From positions 2,852,001 through 2,916,000 of the forward strand of contig JARKIF010000006.1 in NCBI GenBank assembly GCA_029378245.1: 64,000 nucleotides of DNA. The letters run 5' to 3'. Position 1 is the first letter of the stretch, and the number at the start of each line of letters is the position of its first letter. Of the stretch, positions 1 to 10,518 are shown piece after piece. The DNA is from Roridomyces roridus. Lineage: Eukaryota > Basidiomycota > Agaricomycetes > Agaricales > Mycenaceae. The position numbers and the translations under genes were made by a program. The notes beneath the pieces are model-generated. The model saw only the letters and a list, made by a program, of their open reading frames with translations. It was not told the DNA's origin and did not search any database.

Positions 1-411
1 CCGCCCAACAGACTTCAAATTCCGGAGTGCTTCCATGGTGGTGATAGGAAGAGGGGCGGGGAGTCGGCGGGCGCGCCAACCGAAATTCTTCTTTTTAATA
101 TACAATTTCTCTCACCATCTTTCAAGGCGGCCGAGGACAGATAAACGGGGAATATTTGGCCACATTCGTAGCTTTCGGTGGGAAGAAGTTTCGTCATGGG
201 TTCTAGTCTGACGGAGCAATCAGGCTTCAGCGCTTCAGCGACAGGTAGGATAAGATAAGAGGGAGGGAAGGGCTCACGACGGCGGTTCATTTGTATCCGT
301 GCCAAGACAAAAATCATTCGCGGTCACACGACCGACGCGACGCGAACGAGGTACCATTGAACCTTCTACCCACAGGAGAAATAACGCATAAGAATAAGCA
401 ATTCTAGGCCT
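1..411. other. Intergenic, no gene seen
   Basis: A 100-codon minus-strand frame crosses this stretch, but it shows no recognisable domain and no splice-linked continuation. I see no convincing gene here. It would hold the 3' flank of the transaldolase gene that ends at 412. Confidence 0.4.
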
Positions 412-1562
412 CTATAATGCTTCGTCAACCATCCGTCTCACCAGGTCCTCTAAAATTTGGGCATCGGCAGAGAATTTGGCCAATCCCTCGGGAACCTTGG
501 CAGCAGCGACCTTCTCCTCCGCAATATCTCGAGCATAAGCGTCAGCCCCCTCCGCCGAATCTTCACCACCAAAGTACTCAGGCGTCGCCCCCACATCACG
601 GGGTGTGAACTCCAAGGGCGGCTCCACACTCTCCCGACTCCGCAATCCCGCAAGTAAATGGGGCGGGAGAGTGACGAGATCAGGTCCACCCGCCGCGCCG
701 TACTTGCCCACTTCAATGATCTCGTCAACAGCTCTAAACCCAGCCGCCATCACGTGCGTCTTGTACCCATGGGCGAGGTACGTTGAGCGGATATCACGTA
801 CGAGGAGGATGCCGGGATGCTGCGAGAGATCTGTTCCGCCAGCGCTGCCGGGCTGATGCGCGTCCCACCAGTCTTTGACCCGCCCAATAAAGGGGGAGAT
901 GACGGAAAGCCCTGCTTGTGCACAAGCGATGGCCTGCACGCGCCCGAAGATGAGGGTCATGTTAGTGTATATGGGCTGCTGCCCCGACTCTGTCGATGGG
1001 TGCTCCAGGGCTCGCGCCGCGCAGATTCCTTCGTAGGTGGCGGGAATTTTGATTAGAATTCGGTGCCGTGGGATGCCGAGCTCTTCGAGCAGAGATACCA
1101 GTGTATAGCCCTTGCGAATCATGGCCTCGGTGTCGTATCCGATTCGTGGATCGACCGATACGGACACTCTGCCTGGTACGATTCGGGAGATTGCAACGCC
1201 CACTTGGACCAGCTGTCGAAGAAAGTGTTATTCCACGATGACGGAAAAGATGTTTTCATCACACACCAGCCTGTCCATAGCGAGAGCAGTTACATCTTCC
1301 ACCTTGGCATCTGGAAGCCTCTCCTTCGCAAAGTCCACCGCATCCTTGACGATATCCGAGTATTCCACCTTGGACACAGCTGCGAGAACAAGAGAGGGGT
1401 TGGTCGTCGCATCGCTCAGATCATCGGCGAATTCAGGTATCTCTACGCACGCGTCAGGATCAACAGGGTGGAGATGGGGCGCTACTAACGATGGTATTCT
1501 CCCGTGTCGGAGGATATGCGGATTCCAGAGCTGCGGAGGGCTTGAAGGGCGGTGTGGTACAT
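412..1562 (-). CDS. TAL1: Transaldolase
   Basis: Transaldolase of the non-oxidative pentose phosphate pathway, moving a dihydroxyacetone unit between sugar phosphates in the cytosol. Three exons join in frame: 1490-1562, 1442-1267 and 1212-412, with introns of 47 and 54 nt, giving 349 residues. Exon 1 supplies the start MYHTALQALRSSGIRISSDT, which matches the family's N-terminal 'LKATGTVVVSDTGDF' region. Exon 2 carries the substrate-loop signature DATTNPSLVLAA. Exon 3 carries IVPGRVSVSVDPR and RILIKIPATYEGI; the Lys in that last motif is the Schiff-base lysine. The C-terminal tail is slightly longer than in the roughly 320-residue yeast enzyme. The start codon at 1562 was chosen because it is the first ATG in frame with the conserved N-terminus. 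Confidence 0.93.
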
Positions 1563-2065
1563 TGTTCAAGGGGTCAAGGTGGGCAGCCAGAAATATAAGA
1601 GGCCCATGGATGTCGCCATTTTGTCATCATGATCGACCATCCGATGCCGCACGCGATCCTGTGGACAGATATGGATGACTGGCGGCTTTCAGCGTAAACG
1701 TTTGTCGGGTTCACCCTTGAGTCTCTTGCAGTCTTCCCTTCGCCGCCCGTGACCCGAAAACTCTCCTAACTACAGAAGCACCAGCGCATCGTCATTCATG
1801 AGGCCTGGGTCCGGGATACGCCGGGACCTCGTAGACGTGTGGAGGTTGACTCGACCGCCCGAGACCGCCTCCGAGTCTGAGAGAGATTCACAAGATGAGG
1901 GGGCAGACAAGGAGTTGGTGTCGTAAATCACGAGACCCCGACGCGAGTTGTCGGGCCGAGAATCCGACGCGCCTCGGGGACTTCGAAGAAAAAAGAAAGC
2001 AAAACGACTCAGTCTCGAGATTCCCGTCATAAAATCATAATATTCTCATAAATACATGAATGAAA
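1563..2065. other. Intergenic between transaldolase start and next gene 3' end
   Basis: Holds the 5' flank of the transaldolase gene and the 3' flank of the minus-strand gene at 2066. A minus frame of 86 codons at 1770-2030 has no family features and is probably chance. Confidence 0.4.
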
Positions 2066-3061
2066 TCAAAGGCCGCACTCAGCACGCTGGACCGCACTCT
2101 GCTTGATCGCCGCCTCCGCCTCGAGGAGAATTTCGTACACAATCCCCGCCCCAATAGCCACCTCCTCGCGCTGGTAGAAAACGACGTTCTGGAGCACGAG
2201 CTCGACCCTATCTGCCCGCCACCGCACAATCTCCTGCGCAAGCCGCGGAAGGATGATCTCAGGAATGAGATCCGCCAATGTAATCGTCCCGAACAAATAC
2301 CGATGGACGTCCACGGCCTTGATCTGCTCGGGCGTCTTGACAATCTCCTGGACAGGCCACGGGATTTGGTGGAAGATGAGGGGAAGGCAGTCCTCGGTAT
2401 CATGCAACGCGACATCCCAGCGCTGCTGGTAAAGCGCCCAGCGCTGAGCGGTCAAGTCACCTTGAACCAACGCAAGTACCTGGCGGTCCCAAGCCATGGA
2501 ATCTACGTCGTTCTTCCACTCGCGCCACTTGCGGACGATGAAGCTGGGAGGGGTGCGGAGAGCAGAGGGTTCAGGATGGTAGAAGATCGGAGGCGCTTGC
2601 TTGGGGAGCGTCTCGAGGCTGAATCGATCGCGGGAGGCCTGGCGATGGAGGTGGCGGACACCGAGGCCGTTGGCGAAGGGGTCAGCGACAGCGATGCCGG
2701 CGCCATTCCGGTGGTTGTGGATCTGCAGGCGCGCGATCTCCATGTCGAAGAACGTGTCCTGTTGTTGGTCGACTTTGGGAGCGGGGGCAGGAGCATCAAG
2801 CTCGACGGTCTCCGACGAGGTCAAAGACGACGATCCAGAAGAGCTGAATGAACCGAGGGAAGAAGCCCGGGAGGAGGAGGACTGCGAGCCCAAGCGCGCA
2901 CCGTGCTCGAGCCGCTTGAACTGCTGCAGCCGGGAGACAAGAGGCGCAGGCTTGTACGCCTTGCGGTGGTGGTGTTTACGCTCTCGGTCCCCCGAGGGTG
3001 CTGGGGCGGTTTGCCCGAAAACGTAATTGACCAATTTGATTGGGGAAAAGGCGGAAAACAT
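2066..3061 (-). CDS. Unknown protein, 331 residues
   Basis: A single open frame from an ATG at 3061. I do not recognise a family. The start MFSAFSPIKLVNYVFGQ is mildly hydrophobic and is followed by a basic, His-rich stretch and a Ser-rich linker (about residues 55-85). The C-terminal half (about 150-331) is rich in Trp, Leu and charged residues and looks globular, with aliphatic helical segments near residues 255-320. Plus-strand frames over the same DNA are Arg/Glu-rich with no hydrophobic core pattern, so the minus frame is preferred. Divergently arranged with the gene at 3771, with about 700 bp between the starts. Confidence 0.7.
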   Translation of the reverse strand: MFSAFSPIKLVNYVFGQTAPAPSGDRERKHHHRKAYKPAPLVSRLQQFKRLEHGARLGSQSSSSRASSLGSFSSSGSSSLTSSETVELDAPAPAPKVDQQQDTFFDMEIARLQIHNHRNGAGIAVADPFANGLGVRHLHRQASRDRFSLETLPKQAPPIFYHPEPSALRTPPSFIVRKWREWKNDVDSMAWDRQVLALVQGDLTAQRWALYQQRWDVALHDTEDCLPLIFHQIPWPVQEIVKTPEQIKAVDVHRYLFGTITLADLIPEIILPRLAQEIVRWRADRVELVLQNVVFYQREEVAIGAGIVYEILLEAEAAIKQSAVQRAECGL

Positions 3062-3770
3062 TGCTGGGATGGTTAGTCTGAAACAATAAGATTGACAGAA
3101 GCGGACGAGAAGAAAAAAACACGTACGCTGAAGAAGTTGCTAGACTTACTTGAGGACGAGTTGTAGTAGCTGGAAGATTTGAGGAGGTATGGCGTCTGGT
3201 GGCTGGTCGTCGCGTCTTATATACTTGCACGGGAGGGCCCTCCATTGTTCGCGAGGCCGCTCAACGAGTCCCAAGCGAGGGGCAGCACGCACAGAAAATC
3301 TACCAATCCAACTCAGAATTGCCCAATATGGAAGGTGTCTGTGAGCCACTCACCGGTGCCACTGAGCGTGATTGCTTGCCGACCAAAGCCACTTGATTCA
3401 AGTCAGAGGGCCAAACCGAAATGAGCGAACAATGGAGGTCTGACCATGCGGTGCTAAAGCAACCGCTGAGTCTGTAACACGGCAACAGACTCGGAACACG
3501 CCCCAATCGCCCGCCACCAACCCCCGATCGTCGGTGCCGACGCGCCCCTCGGCGCATCAGATGTCCAAATGGGGTAACACCCGAAATGACTCTAGACCCA
3601 GATGGACTATAAACAGTCAAGGAGCGCGTTACATTCTTGAGAACAACACTCTTTGACCCTTCATTCAAAGCTGTTTGAGAAGGGTATATAAACAAAGAGA
3701 CCTTTGCGACGAGAATAAGCAACGGACCCTGACCTGTCCTTGAGCCACTACCACCACAACACCACCAGCC
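3062..3770. other. Divergent promoter region
   Basis: Lies between the starts of the minus gene (3061) and the plus gene (3771). It holds a TATA box for the plus gene at 3685-3692. A minus frame of 190 codons (3300-3872) covers it but overlaps the TATA box and the start of the next gene and shows no domain. Confidence 0.45.
3685..3692 (+). promoter_or_regulatory. TATA box of the 3771 gene
   Basis: The octamer TATATAAA lies 78 bp upstream of the ATG at 3771 on the plus strand, a plausible distance for a short-leader fungal promoter. Confidence 0.55.
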
Positions 3771-4511
3771 ATGCAAACACGACTGCAGACCAAACTGGCC
3801 AAAGAAGCGGCGGAGGCTGAGGCCAGAGCGAACGCACAAGCAGCCGGGCTTTCCGACACAAACAGTTCCCACCGTCTCCGATCATTCGATTCCATGTCTT
3901 CACTGTCCTCCGTGTCGACATTGACCCCGACGAATTCATTCTCATTCTCGTCAAGCGCCACGCCCACACCAAATCTTGACGCCATAGTTGAGGCGGAGGA
4001 TGAAGAAGGGGAGCAGGACGCCGAGTACCACCAGGACGACACTCACGTTGCCCCGCCGCTGTTCCCTTGGCGCCCCACAGACCGGCCCATGATAACGCCA
4101 CAGCCCTCCCTCAATCCCCAGCATCGCTACCCAGCCGAAGTCTTCCAGGCGCCAAAGAAACACGTCTCGCCTTCGGAGAGGGAGCGACTCGCTGCAGAGC
4201 GAGCGAGGGATTCGCTGTTGGCAGGGAACAGCGGCTTGGCTCGGTTGACGGAGCAGGGGACATTGCTACTTGTGGACCAGCCTGACTTGGAGGAGCGCGA
4301 GTCATCGTTGAGCCCGGAGCCGTCGTCCGATCGTGGGAGGGGCCACGGTCTCGGGTCTCCATTCGTATCGCAGCATGCCATTCCAGGTCCGTTGGAGGCC
4401 CGAGCAACCGCGCAGGCATACCGCCGCCAGCCTGCTATCGAGTCGATCCCGACTATCCTCGTTGATCCTAATACTGGCAAGGTGCTGAAGTATCCTGTTG
4501 CAAGGGAATGA
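3771..4511 (+). CDS. Unknown protein, 246 residues
   Basis: Single-exon frame starting 78 bp after a clear TATA box. The N-terminus is a short Ala/Glu/Lys helix (MQTRLQTKLAKEAAEAEARA, possible coiled coil). A Ser/Thr-rich region and an acidic patch (about residues 70-80) follow, then a second charged helix (about 125-145, SERERLAAERARDSLLAG). The C-terminal third is Pro/Arg-rich. No signal peptide and no membrane segment are visible. I do not recognise a family; the charged and low-complexity composition suggests a largely disordered protein. Support comes from length, the TATA box and the start context rather than homology. Confidence 0.6.
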   Translation: MQTRLQTKLAKEAAEAEARANAQAAGLSDTNSSHRLRSFDSMSSLSSVSTLTPTNSFSFSSSATPTPNLDAIVEAEDEEGEQDAEYHQDDTHVAPPLFPWRPTDRPMITPQPSLNPQHRYPAEVFQAPKKHVSPSERERLAAERARDSLLAGNSGLARLTEQGTLLLVDQPDLEERESSLSPEPSSDRGRGHGLGSPFVSQHAIPGPLEARATAQAYRRQPAIESIPTILVDPNTGKVLKYPVARE

Positions 4512-4974
4512 GCTGGAGGATTACTTACTATTTATGCTATGCTATCTACTCACCTTGTTAATTGTACGCATGCTCTTTTATAGAAGATGACTCGAGGGAT
4601 GAGATCGATGAGAGAGAGACGGCCGCAAGTCGGAGATCAGCGAGGAAGCATCACCCGTCGGTCAAAGCGGGAAATCGGCTTGCTCAGATTCTCTCAGGCT
4701 CTCTCCCGTTTTTGAACTGGAGTCTAGACTTGACTCGCGCGAGCGGGAAATATACGCCTCAAAAACTTCTGGGAAGTAATGAACTTGACATTCTCAACAC
4801 TGAATCCCGCTACTGTATGAGTGGAAATCATACCGACAAGATATTCCAACAGAATCCTGTCGTGCAAGAAAAAAAATTGGCGCCGCGGCCCCGATTCCAA
4901 TCTCCAGAGCGTCAACCATGAGAGCATTTGATACTTAAACAGGTCTCTGCAACAGCCAATAGCCATTCTATGCC
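4512..4974. other. Intergenic; left end of tandem duplication
   Basis: Holds the 3' flank of the 3771 gene and the promoter of the arrestin-like copy A. From about 4855 the sequence matches the region upstream of copy B (from about 7553), showing that the duplication includes the promoter. Confidence 0.5.
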
Positions 4975-7170
4975 ATGAAAGTCTCCCTCTTCCCGCTTCT
5001 AGCGTTCCCCGCTCTGGCGGTGGCCGCGATTAGGCTTTCAGGGTTATTCCCAGCACCCCCAACCCCAAGTAAATATAAAAACTTGGCGCCTCCGAGGCTA
5101 GTATTCCCGCCCTCACCATCCGCGAACCCGGCGACACCTTGCGATGTCCAAGTCAAGGTACGAGCGGAGGACCTCGGGCCTAATCATAGCTCCCAAGGTG
5201 CGTATGTATCACGCATTCGATATTAACCGCAGCTGAACTGGTTTATAGGCGAGCTTCGCGTCAAGGCCTCGAGACCGGATTGTGCACATGAGATCGTGTC
5301 GGTAGCGCTGCGGCTCGAGCTGAGCGAGTTCAGTGAAGTCGTGTCTGCTAAAGATGGAGTGGCTCTCCCCGAGGCGTGGCTGGTTTCTAACCAGACCAAG
5401 ACCGTGTCAGGTCTCCACGGCGAGGTGGGCCAAAAGGTGGTGTACAACTTTTCGTCGGCGTATGCAGAAGCGATCAGCGACCCCGAGTTATGGAATATCG
5501 CCGCAGAAGAGCGCATAGCCTGGACTTCTGAGATCGTCCTTTTGAAGGACCACCCAGGTGAGTCAGATGCCAACCGTTTCAGGAGTGCCTAACGCGAAAG
5601 TGGATCTAGATTTGACTCACCCTGTGGTCGTGCCGTTCACCGTCGATGTCCCCAACGTCAATTACCCTTCCGGAGTCGATCGCATGCGCGTTGTTCGTAA
5701 TTCTCGCCATTCCTATGGTGACCTGGCGTACGAGTACACTGCAGTAAGTACTCTTCGAGACTGCGTCTTCGTTTCTTTGATAATGTTCCCAAAGACGGTG
5801 ACCTTTACCGACGGACGTATCTTGAACAAACCCATCGGATACACGACATTTGTGCCCATAAATCAAGTCAGCCCTACAACAACCCCCTCTACCTGGAGGA
5901 CGGCCTTCGAGAATCCGTGCGAAAAGCATCATAACCGAGAGGACGTGGACGACTTGCAAAGATGTCTCCCGAAAAAAGAGCGTTCCCAATTTACAGCAAA
6001 AGTCACCCTCGAAACGGGGAACGTTGTTCAACAAGGTTGGTCTTGAAGTGCTGGATTGGTTTGTTTGATTGATATTTCTTGATATTTCGCTCAGGGCACC
6101 GAGTGAAAGGGAGGGTGACCGTTCACGGTACTCAGGGCTCGACGACAATGTCGGAAATCGCCGTTGGAGTTTTGACCCACTACGACGATCGTTGGGCAAG
6201 CGAGCAAGCAATCACTGGCGGGGACGCCAAGTTTGTCAACCACAGATACACGGATACGAGATGCAGGACCTACATCAAAAATACGCCGCTCGACGCCGAG
6301 TCCTCCGCCTATGCATGGATCTTTACAGACGGCGCCGGCTACCGCGGATTTCCTCCTGCCACCCTAGTGTCCAGCGCAGACGAGGGCAACGACCCCCTCA
6401 CTCCTGAACACCCTTACTTCGACTTTGACTTTGAAGTTCCGAGGGAAACGCCAGTGGACTTTGCGTCGTATTACACCATCACGGAAAATCGACTTTTGTT
6501 CAAATTGGACGTTCTCTACGCGCCAGAAGTCGCGGATTGCTTGGGAAAGCCCATGCCGCGACCACCTGTGACGGCAGCAGACGCGGCGGCGGCGACGGAG
6601 GAGAGCCTGTGGCAATCCCACTCACCTGTCAGACATCCAGTCGAATTCAAACCGCCCAAGGCACGGAAGGACACGCGGCGTGTGATGACGCTGGAGGTTG
6701 TGGTCCCGATTATCGTGGTTGGAGGCACTGCGGAAATAAATCCTGTCCCACATTACCTCGCGCCAGGTCTCCCCGTGCCAGTCATTCGCGCCGGAGGGGA
6801 AGCGCCAGCGGTGTCTGAATATCCCATCGCAGACCCGGTGGTCAAAGAGGAACCATTGACAGAGACGACATCAAGGCTGATAGAGGCGCATCCTCAGAGC
6901 AGCAGATTCACGGGTCACCGTTACCGCCCTGCTTCAGAAATTCCAGATCCCGCCAGATACTATCGTCGCGGGGACTATGCGGGTTTGCTTTGGAAGAAGA
7001 AGAAAGTGGCGGAGGAGCGAGGTTTCGTGCCGTTCCGTCCTGAGACAGCTGAGACGGAGGTGGGAGGAAACCAGCAGCCATTGGGACTTTGAGCCTGTAG
7101 GTGCCGGGGAATGCGGTCCAGATACCCGGTTGTAGATACTTTTGCAAGTTAGGATTTCCTGACTTCCTTC
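4855..7170 (+). repeat. Tandem duplication, unit 1
   Basis: About 2.3 kb containing arrestin-like copy A with its promoter and 3' flank. It is repeated directly as unit 2 (about 7553-10205). The similarity starts in the shared upstream stretch near GAATCCTGTCGTGCAAG (4852-4868) and continues past the stop codon (shared CTTTGAGCCTGTAGGTGC-like 3' flank). Borders are estimated by eye. Confidence 0.75.
4975..7092 (+). CDS. Arrestin-like protein with N-terminal signal-like segment, copy A
   Basis: Five exons join without a frame break: 4975-5197, 5249-5557, 5610-5743, 5795-6035 and 6095-7092 (634 residues in this model). The start MKVSLFPLLAFPALAVAA looks like a signal peptide or anchor. A segment REPGDTLRC followed by GELRVKASRPDCAHEIVSVA, then VPFTVDVPNVNYP, resembles the beta-sandwich strands of fungal arrestin-N domains. 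That fold call is my inference. The last 300 residues are Pro-rich and acidic and end in a basic stretch (LLWKKKKVAEERG). The REPGDTLR segment is in a different frame from the signal segment, so the true exon 1 boundaries are uncertain: a longer first intron starting at 5158 would keep REPGDTLR and drop the frame used here. Nearly all exon borders are shared with copy B. Confidence 0.6.
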
Positions 7171-7672
7171 CAATAATTTGAATGAAGAGCCAAACGCCCA
7201 AAAGCGAGAAGGAAAACATGGTCAAGGGAGAAAGGAGGCGATCAAAGGCGGGCAGCACAGCCTCCCCTTGCCTTGGTTTGCCAACCAGTGTTGTGCTGAG
7301 CCCAGTACTTGTGTCCAACACGGAACCAGCGCCCAACACCATGCGCATAGACTCCAGCGGCTGGCAGGCTCTCCCTTGACTAAAATTAAATGAATAAAAG
7401 ATCGACGTTCGGAACGTCTCTCTCCTTTGAGCCTTGGAATATCAGGAACCTCTTGGGAATCAGTAAGTACACTCACGAATCGACCCTCGCAATTTCAGCA
7501 GTCAGTATTGTCCAAATCCCGCTATTGTATACCGAGAAGACATTCCTTCCAACAGAATACTGTCGTACAAGAAAAGACTTTGGCGCCGATTCCAATCTCC
7601 AGCGCGCCAATCATGGGAGCCTGACTCTGGTAGAAAACAGTTCTCTGCAACGGCCAACAGCCATTTTATGCC

Positions 7673-10141
7673 ATGAAAGTGTCCCGCTTCCCGCTTCTGG
7701 CGTTCCCCGCTCTTGCAGCGGTCGCGTTTGGGCAGCTTTCGGGGTTATTACTACCAATCCCAGCAGCCCCATCAGACTTTTATCAAATTGCTTGCGGCCC
7801 CAAACAAGCCCGAACAAGCTCGAAAAAGGCCAAACAAGCCCGCAAGCTCACAAGTTTGCAAGTCTATGTCCAGAATCCACAAGGTCGGCCGTTCGAGTCA
7901 GTGGGACCACATTATTTTCCATTTTTCTTTAGGTTCCCAGGTGTGTACGGATGCGGAAAAAATACTAGGGGGCGCAGTTTTCCGTCTAACAGTTGCTGAA
8001 AGGCCACCACAGCCATAATTATCATTTGACAGGGCGCAAAAAATTTGTCACCTCTCCGACTCGAACCTGGGAGCTCCGATACAAGGCCACAAGCCGGAAC
8101 AAGGGCCAAAAGTTCGCAAGCAAAATGCTATTTTGCTGATGCCCGTCCCCATGTCAACATTGTTTGGCGCCTCCTCCATTCCCAACCTCACCATCCGCGA
8201 ACCCGGCGACACCTTGCGATGTGCAAGTCAAGGTACGGGCGGAGGACCTCAGGCCGAATCATAGCGCACAAGGTGTGTACCCGGGCCAGACATTCGAAAT
8301 AATTGGGGACTAACTGGCCTGTAGGGGAGCTTCGCGTCAAAGTCTCGAGACCGGATTGTGCACATGAGATCATGTCGGTAGCACTGCGGCTCGAGCTGAG
8401 TGAGTTCAGCGAAGTCGTGTACCTCAAGGAGGGAGCGGTTCTCCCCGACGTGGTCCAAAGGGCCCGGCTGTGCAACTGTTCGCTGGCGTATGAAAATGCG
8501 ACCAGCGACTCCGATATATGGCATGTGGGCGCAGAAGAGCGCATAGCTTGGACCTCTGAAATCGTTCTTCTGAAGGACCATCCAGGTAAGTTGGATTCCG
8601 CCGTCCTCACAGTCTTTGACGCGAAAGTGGATTTAGATTTGACTCACCCAGTCGTTCTACCATTCACGGTCGATGTCCCCAATGTGAATTATCCTCCTGG
8701 AGTCAACCGCATGCGCGTTGCTCGTAATTCTCGCCATTCTCTTGGTGACCTGGCGTATGAGTACACTGCAGTAAGCACCATTCGAAATTCCGTCTTTGTA
8801 TCTTTGATTATGCTACCACAAGACTGACCTTTACCGACGGACGTATCGTGGAGAGACCCGTTGGATATACCACATTCGTACCCATGCACGAAGCTACCCC
8901 GACGGAATCGCCCTATTCGCGGAGCGTTACCTTCAAGAATGGGCCTTGTGACGAGTACTATACGAACCCGCACGAGTTGGACGACTTGCAAAGATGTCTC
9001 CCGAAAGAAGAGCGTTCGCAATTCACAGCAGAGGTAATCCTCGAAACGGGGAACATTGTTCAGCAGGGTTGGTCTTGAAATGCTGCGCTGCTTTCTTTGA
9101 TTGATAATTCGCTCAGGGCACCGAGTGAAGGGGAGGATTACCATTCACACAACGCAGGGCTCAACAACAATGTCGGAGATCACCGTTGGAGTCTTGACCC
9201 ACTACGACGATCGTTGGGCCAGCGAGCAAGCTATCACCGGAGGCGACGCAGATTTCGTCGACGCCAGGTACGCGGATACCAGGTGCAGGACCTATTCCAA
9301 CACCATGCCGCTCGACGCCGAGTCCCCCAGCTACGCATGGCTCTTCACGGGGGAACGCCGTCCCATTCGAGTACCTTTTGCCAACGTGGCATCCAACGCT
9401 GACGATGGCAGCGATCCTCTTACTCCCGAACACCCCTACTTCAACTTTGACTTTGAAGTCCCGAGGGAAACGCCCGTGGACTTTCCGTCCTATTACACCA
9501 CCACGGAAAATCGACTTTTGTTCAAATTGGACGTTCTTTATTCGCCGGAAGTCGCGGATTGCCTGGGGAAGCCCATGTCGCGACCACCCGTGATGGCAGC
9601 CGACGCGGCTGCGGCGACAGAGGAGAGGATGTGGCAGACCCACTCGCCTGTCGGCCACCCGGGCGAGTTTGAACGGAAGGACACGCGTCGTACGATGACG
9701 CTGGAGGCTTTGGTTCCGATTACCGTGGTCGGAGGCACCGTGGAGGACGCACATCCTGCCCCTCACTACCTCGCGCCAGGTCTCCCCGTGCCAGTCATTC
9801 GCGCCGCAGGAGAGATTGGCCTCGAGTATCCCATCGCAGACCCGGTGGTCAAGGAGGAACCATTGGCAGAGACGACATCGCGGCTCATTCAGGCGCACAA
9901 GGGGGGACCATGGGCAGAGATGATGTCGCGGCTCATGGAGTCGCATAGCAGATACGTGGCGGGGCTCGGCTCCCCACTTGCGGAAGAAATCCCCGATCCC
10001 ACCAGGTACTATCGGCGCGGAGACTATGCGGGCTTGCTTTGGAAGAAGAAGAAAGTGGCGGAGGAGCGAGGTTTCCCGTCCTTCCGTCCTGAAACAGCTG
10101 AGACAGAAGTGGGAGGAGACCAGCAGCCTTTGGGACTTTGA
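7673..10141 (+). pseudogene. Arrestin-like protein, copy B (probably broken)
   Basis: Paralogue of copy A. The signal-like start MKVSRFPLLAFPALAAVAFG is kept at 7673, with most differences from copy A at third codon positions, so the segment was once coding. An unrelated stretch (about 7790-8150) then interrupts. An alternative ATG at 8151 begins MSTLFGASSIPNLTIREPG in the arrestin-like frame. From it the exons run 8151-8232, 8325-8585, 8637-8770, 8823-9067 and 9117-10141. At the start of exon 4, copy A has ACGGTGACC while copy B has ACTGACC. This 2-nt loss shifts the frame relative to the conserved TFTDGRIV segment, and no alternative AG acceptor repairs it by eye. It may be a recent pseudogene or may use a splice site that I cannot see. 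Confidence 0.55.
7790..8150. other. Insertion specific to copy B
   Basis: About 360 bp present in unit 2 but absent from unit 1 at the same place. The left part has microrepeats of AACAAGCCC. The minus strand at 8058-8067 reads GGTTCGAGTC, close to a pol III B box. I see no target duplication and no clear A box, so a SINE origin is only a suggestion. Confidence 0.4.
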
Positions 10142-10518
10142 ACCTGTAGGTGCGGGGGAATGCGGTCCAGATAGTTGTAGATAGTTTTGCAAGTCAGGAT
10201 TTCCTGACTTTGACTTCATTCCAATGAAATTATGAAAAGAGTCTAGTGAGAAAGGAGGCGATCAAATGCGACAGCACAGCCTCCCCGACTTTTTCACAAA
10301 CCTCAATCGAGGCACGAGATTCCCGAGTCCGAACCAATGTTGTACTGAACCCCCCGCGGCGGACCATGACTCCTGGTCAACAGCCAAGGGTCTCCTCCAG
10401 CTCCCAGCGCCAAATTCCGTGCGCATAAATTCAAGAATCGAATCAGTCACTCGATTCAGTCTATGCATTTCGCGATGGTAGGCTCTTGACTAAATACAAT
10501 ATCGACGTTCGTTGACTC
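10142..10518. other. Intergenic, tail-to-tail
   Basis: Lies between the stop of arrestin-like copy B and the 3' end of the hydantoinase-family gene on the opposite strand. Nothing else is seen. Confidence 0.4.

Larger units (their letters stand above)
7553..10205 (+). repeat. Tandem duplication, unit 2
   Basis: Second unit of the tandem duplication, holding arrestin-like copy B. It is longer than unit 1 mainly because of an insertion at about 7790-8150. Borders are estimated by eye. Confidence 0.75.

Noticed and set aside
2060..2851. Plus-strand frame of 263 codons
   Set aside because: Arg/Glu-rich shadow of the minus-strand gene at 2066-3061.
9161..10219. Minus-strand frame of 352 codons
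   Set aside because: It mirrors the last exon of arrestin-like copy B; the plus frame is conserved with copy A and keeps splice-compatible borders.
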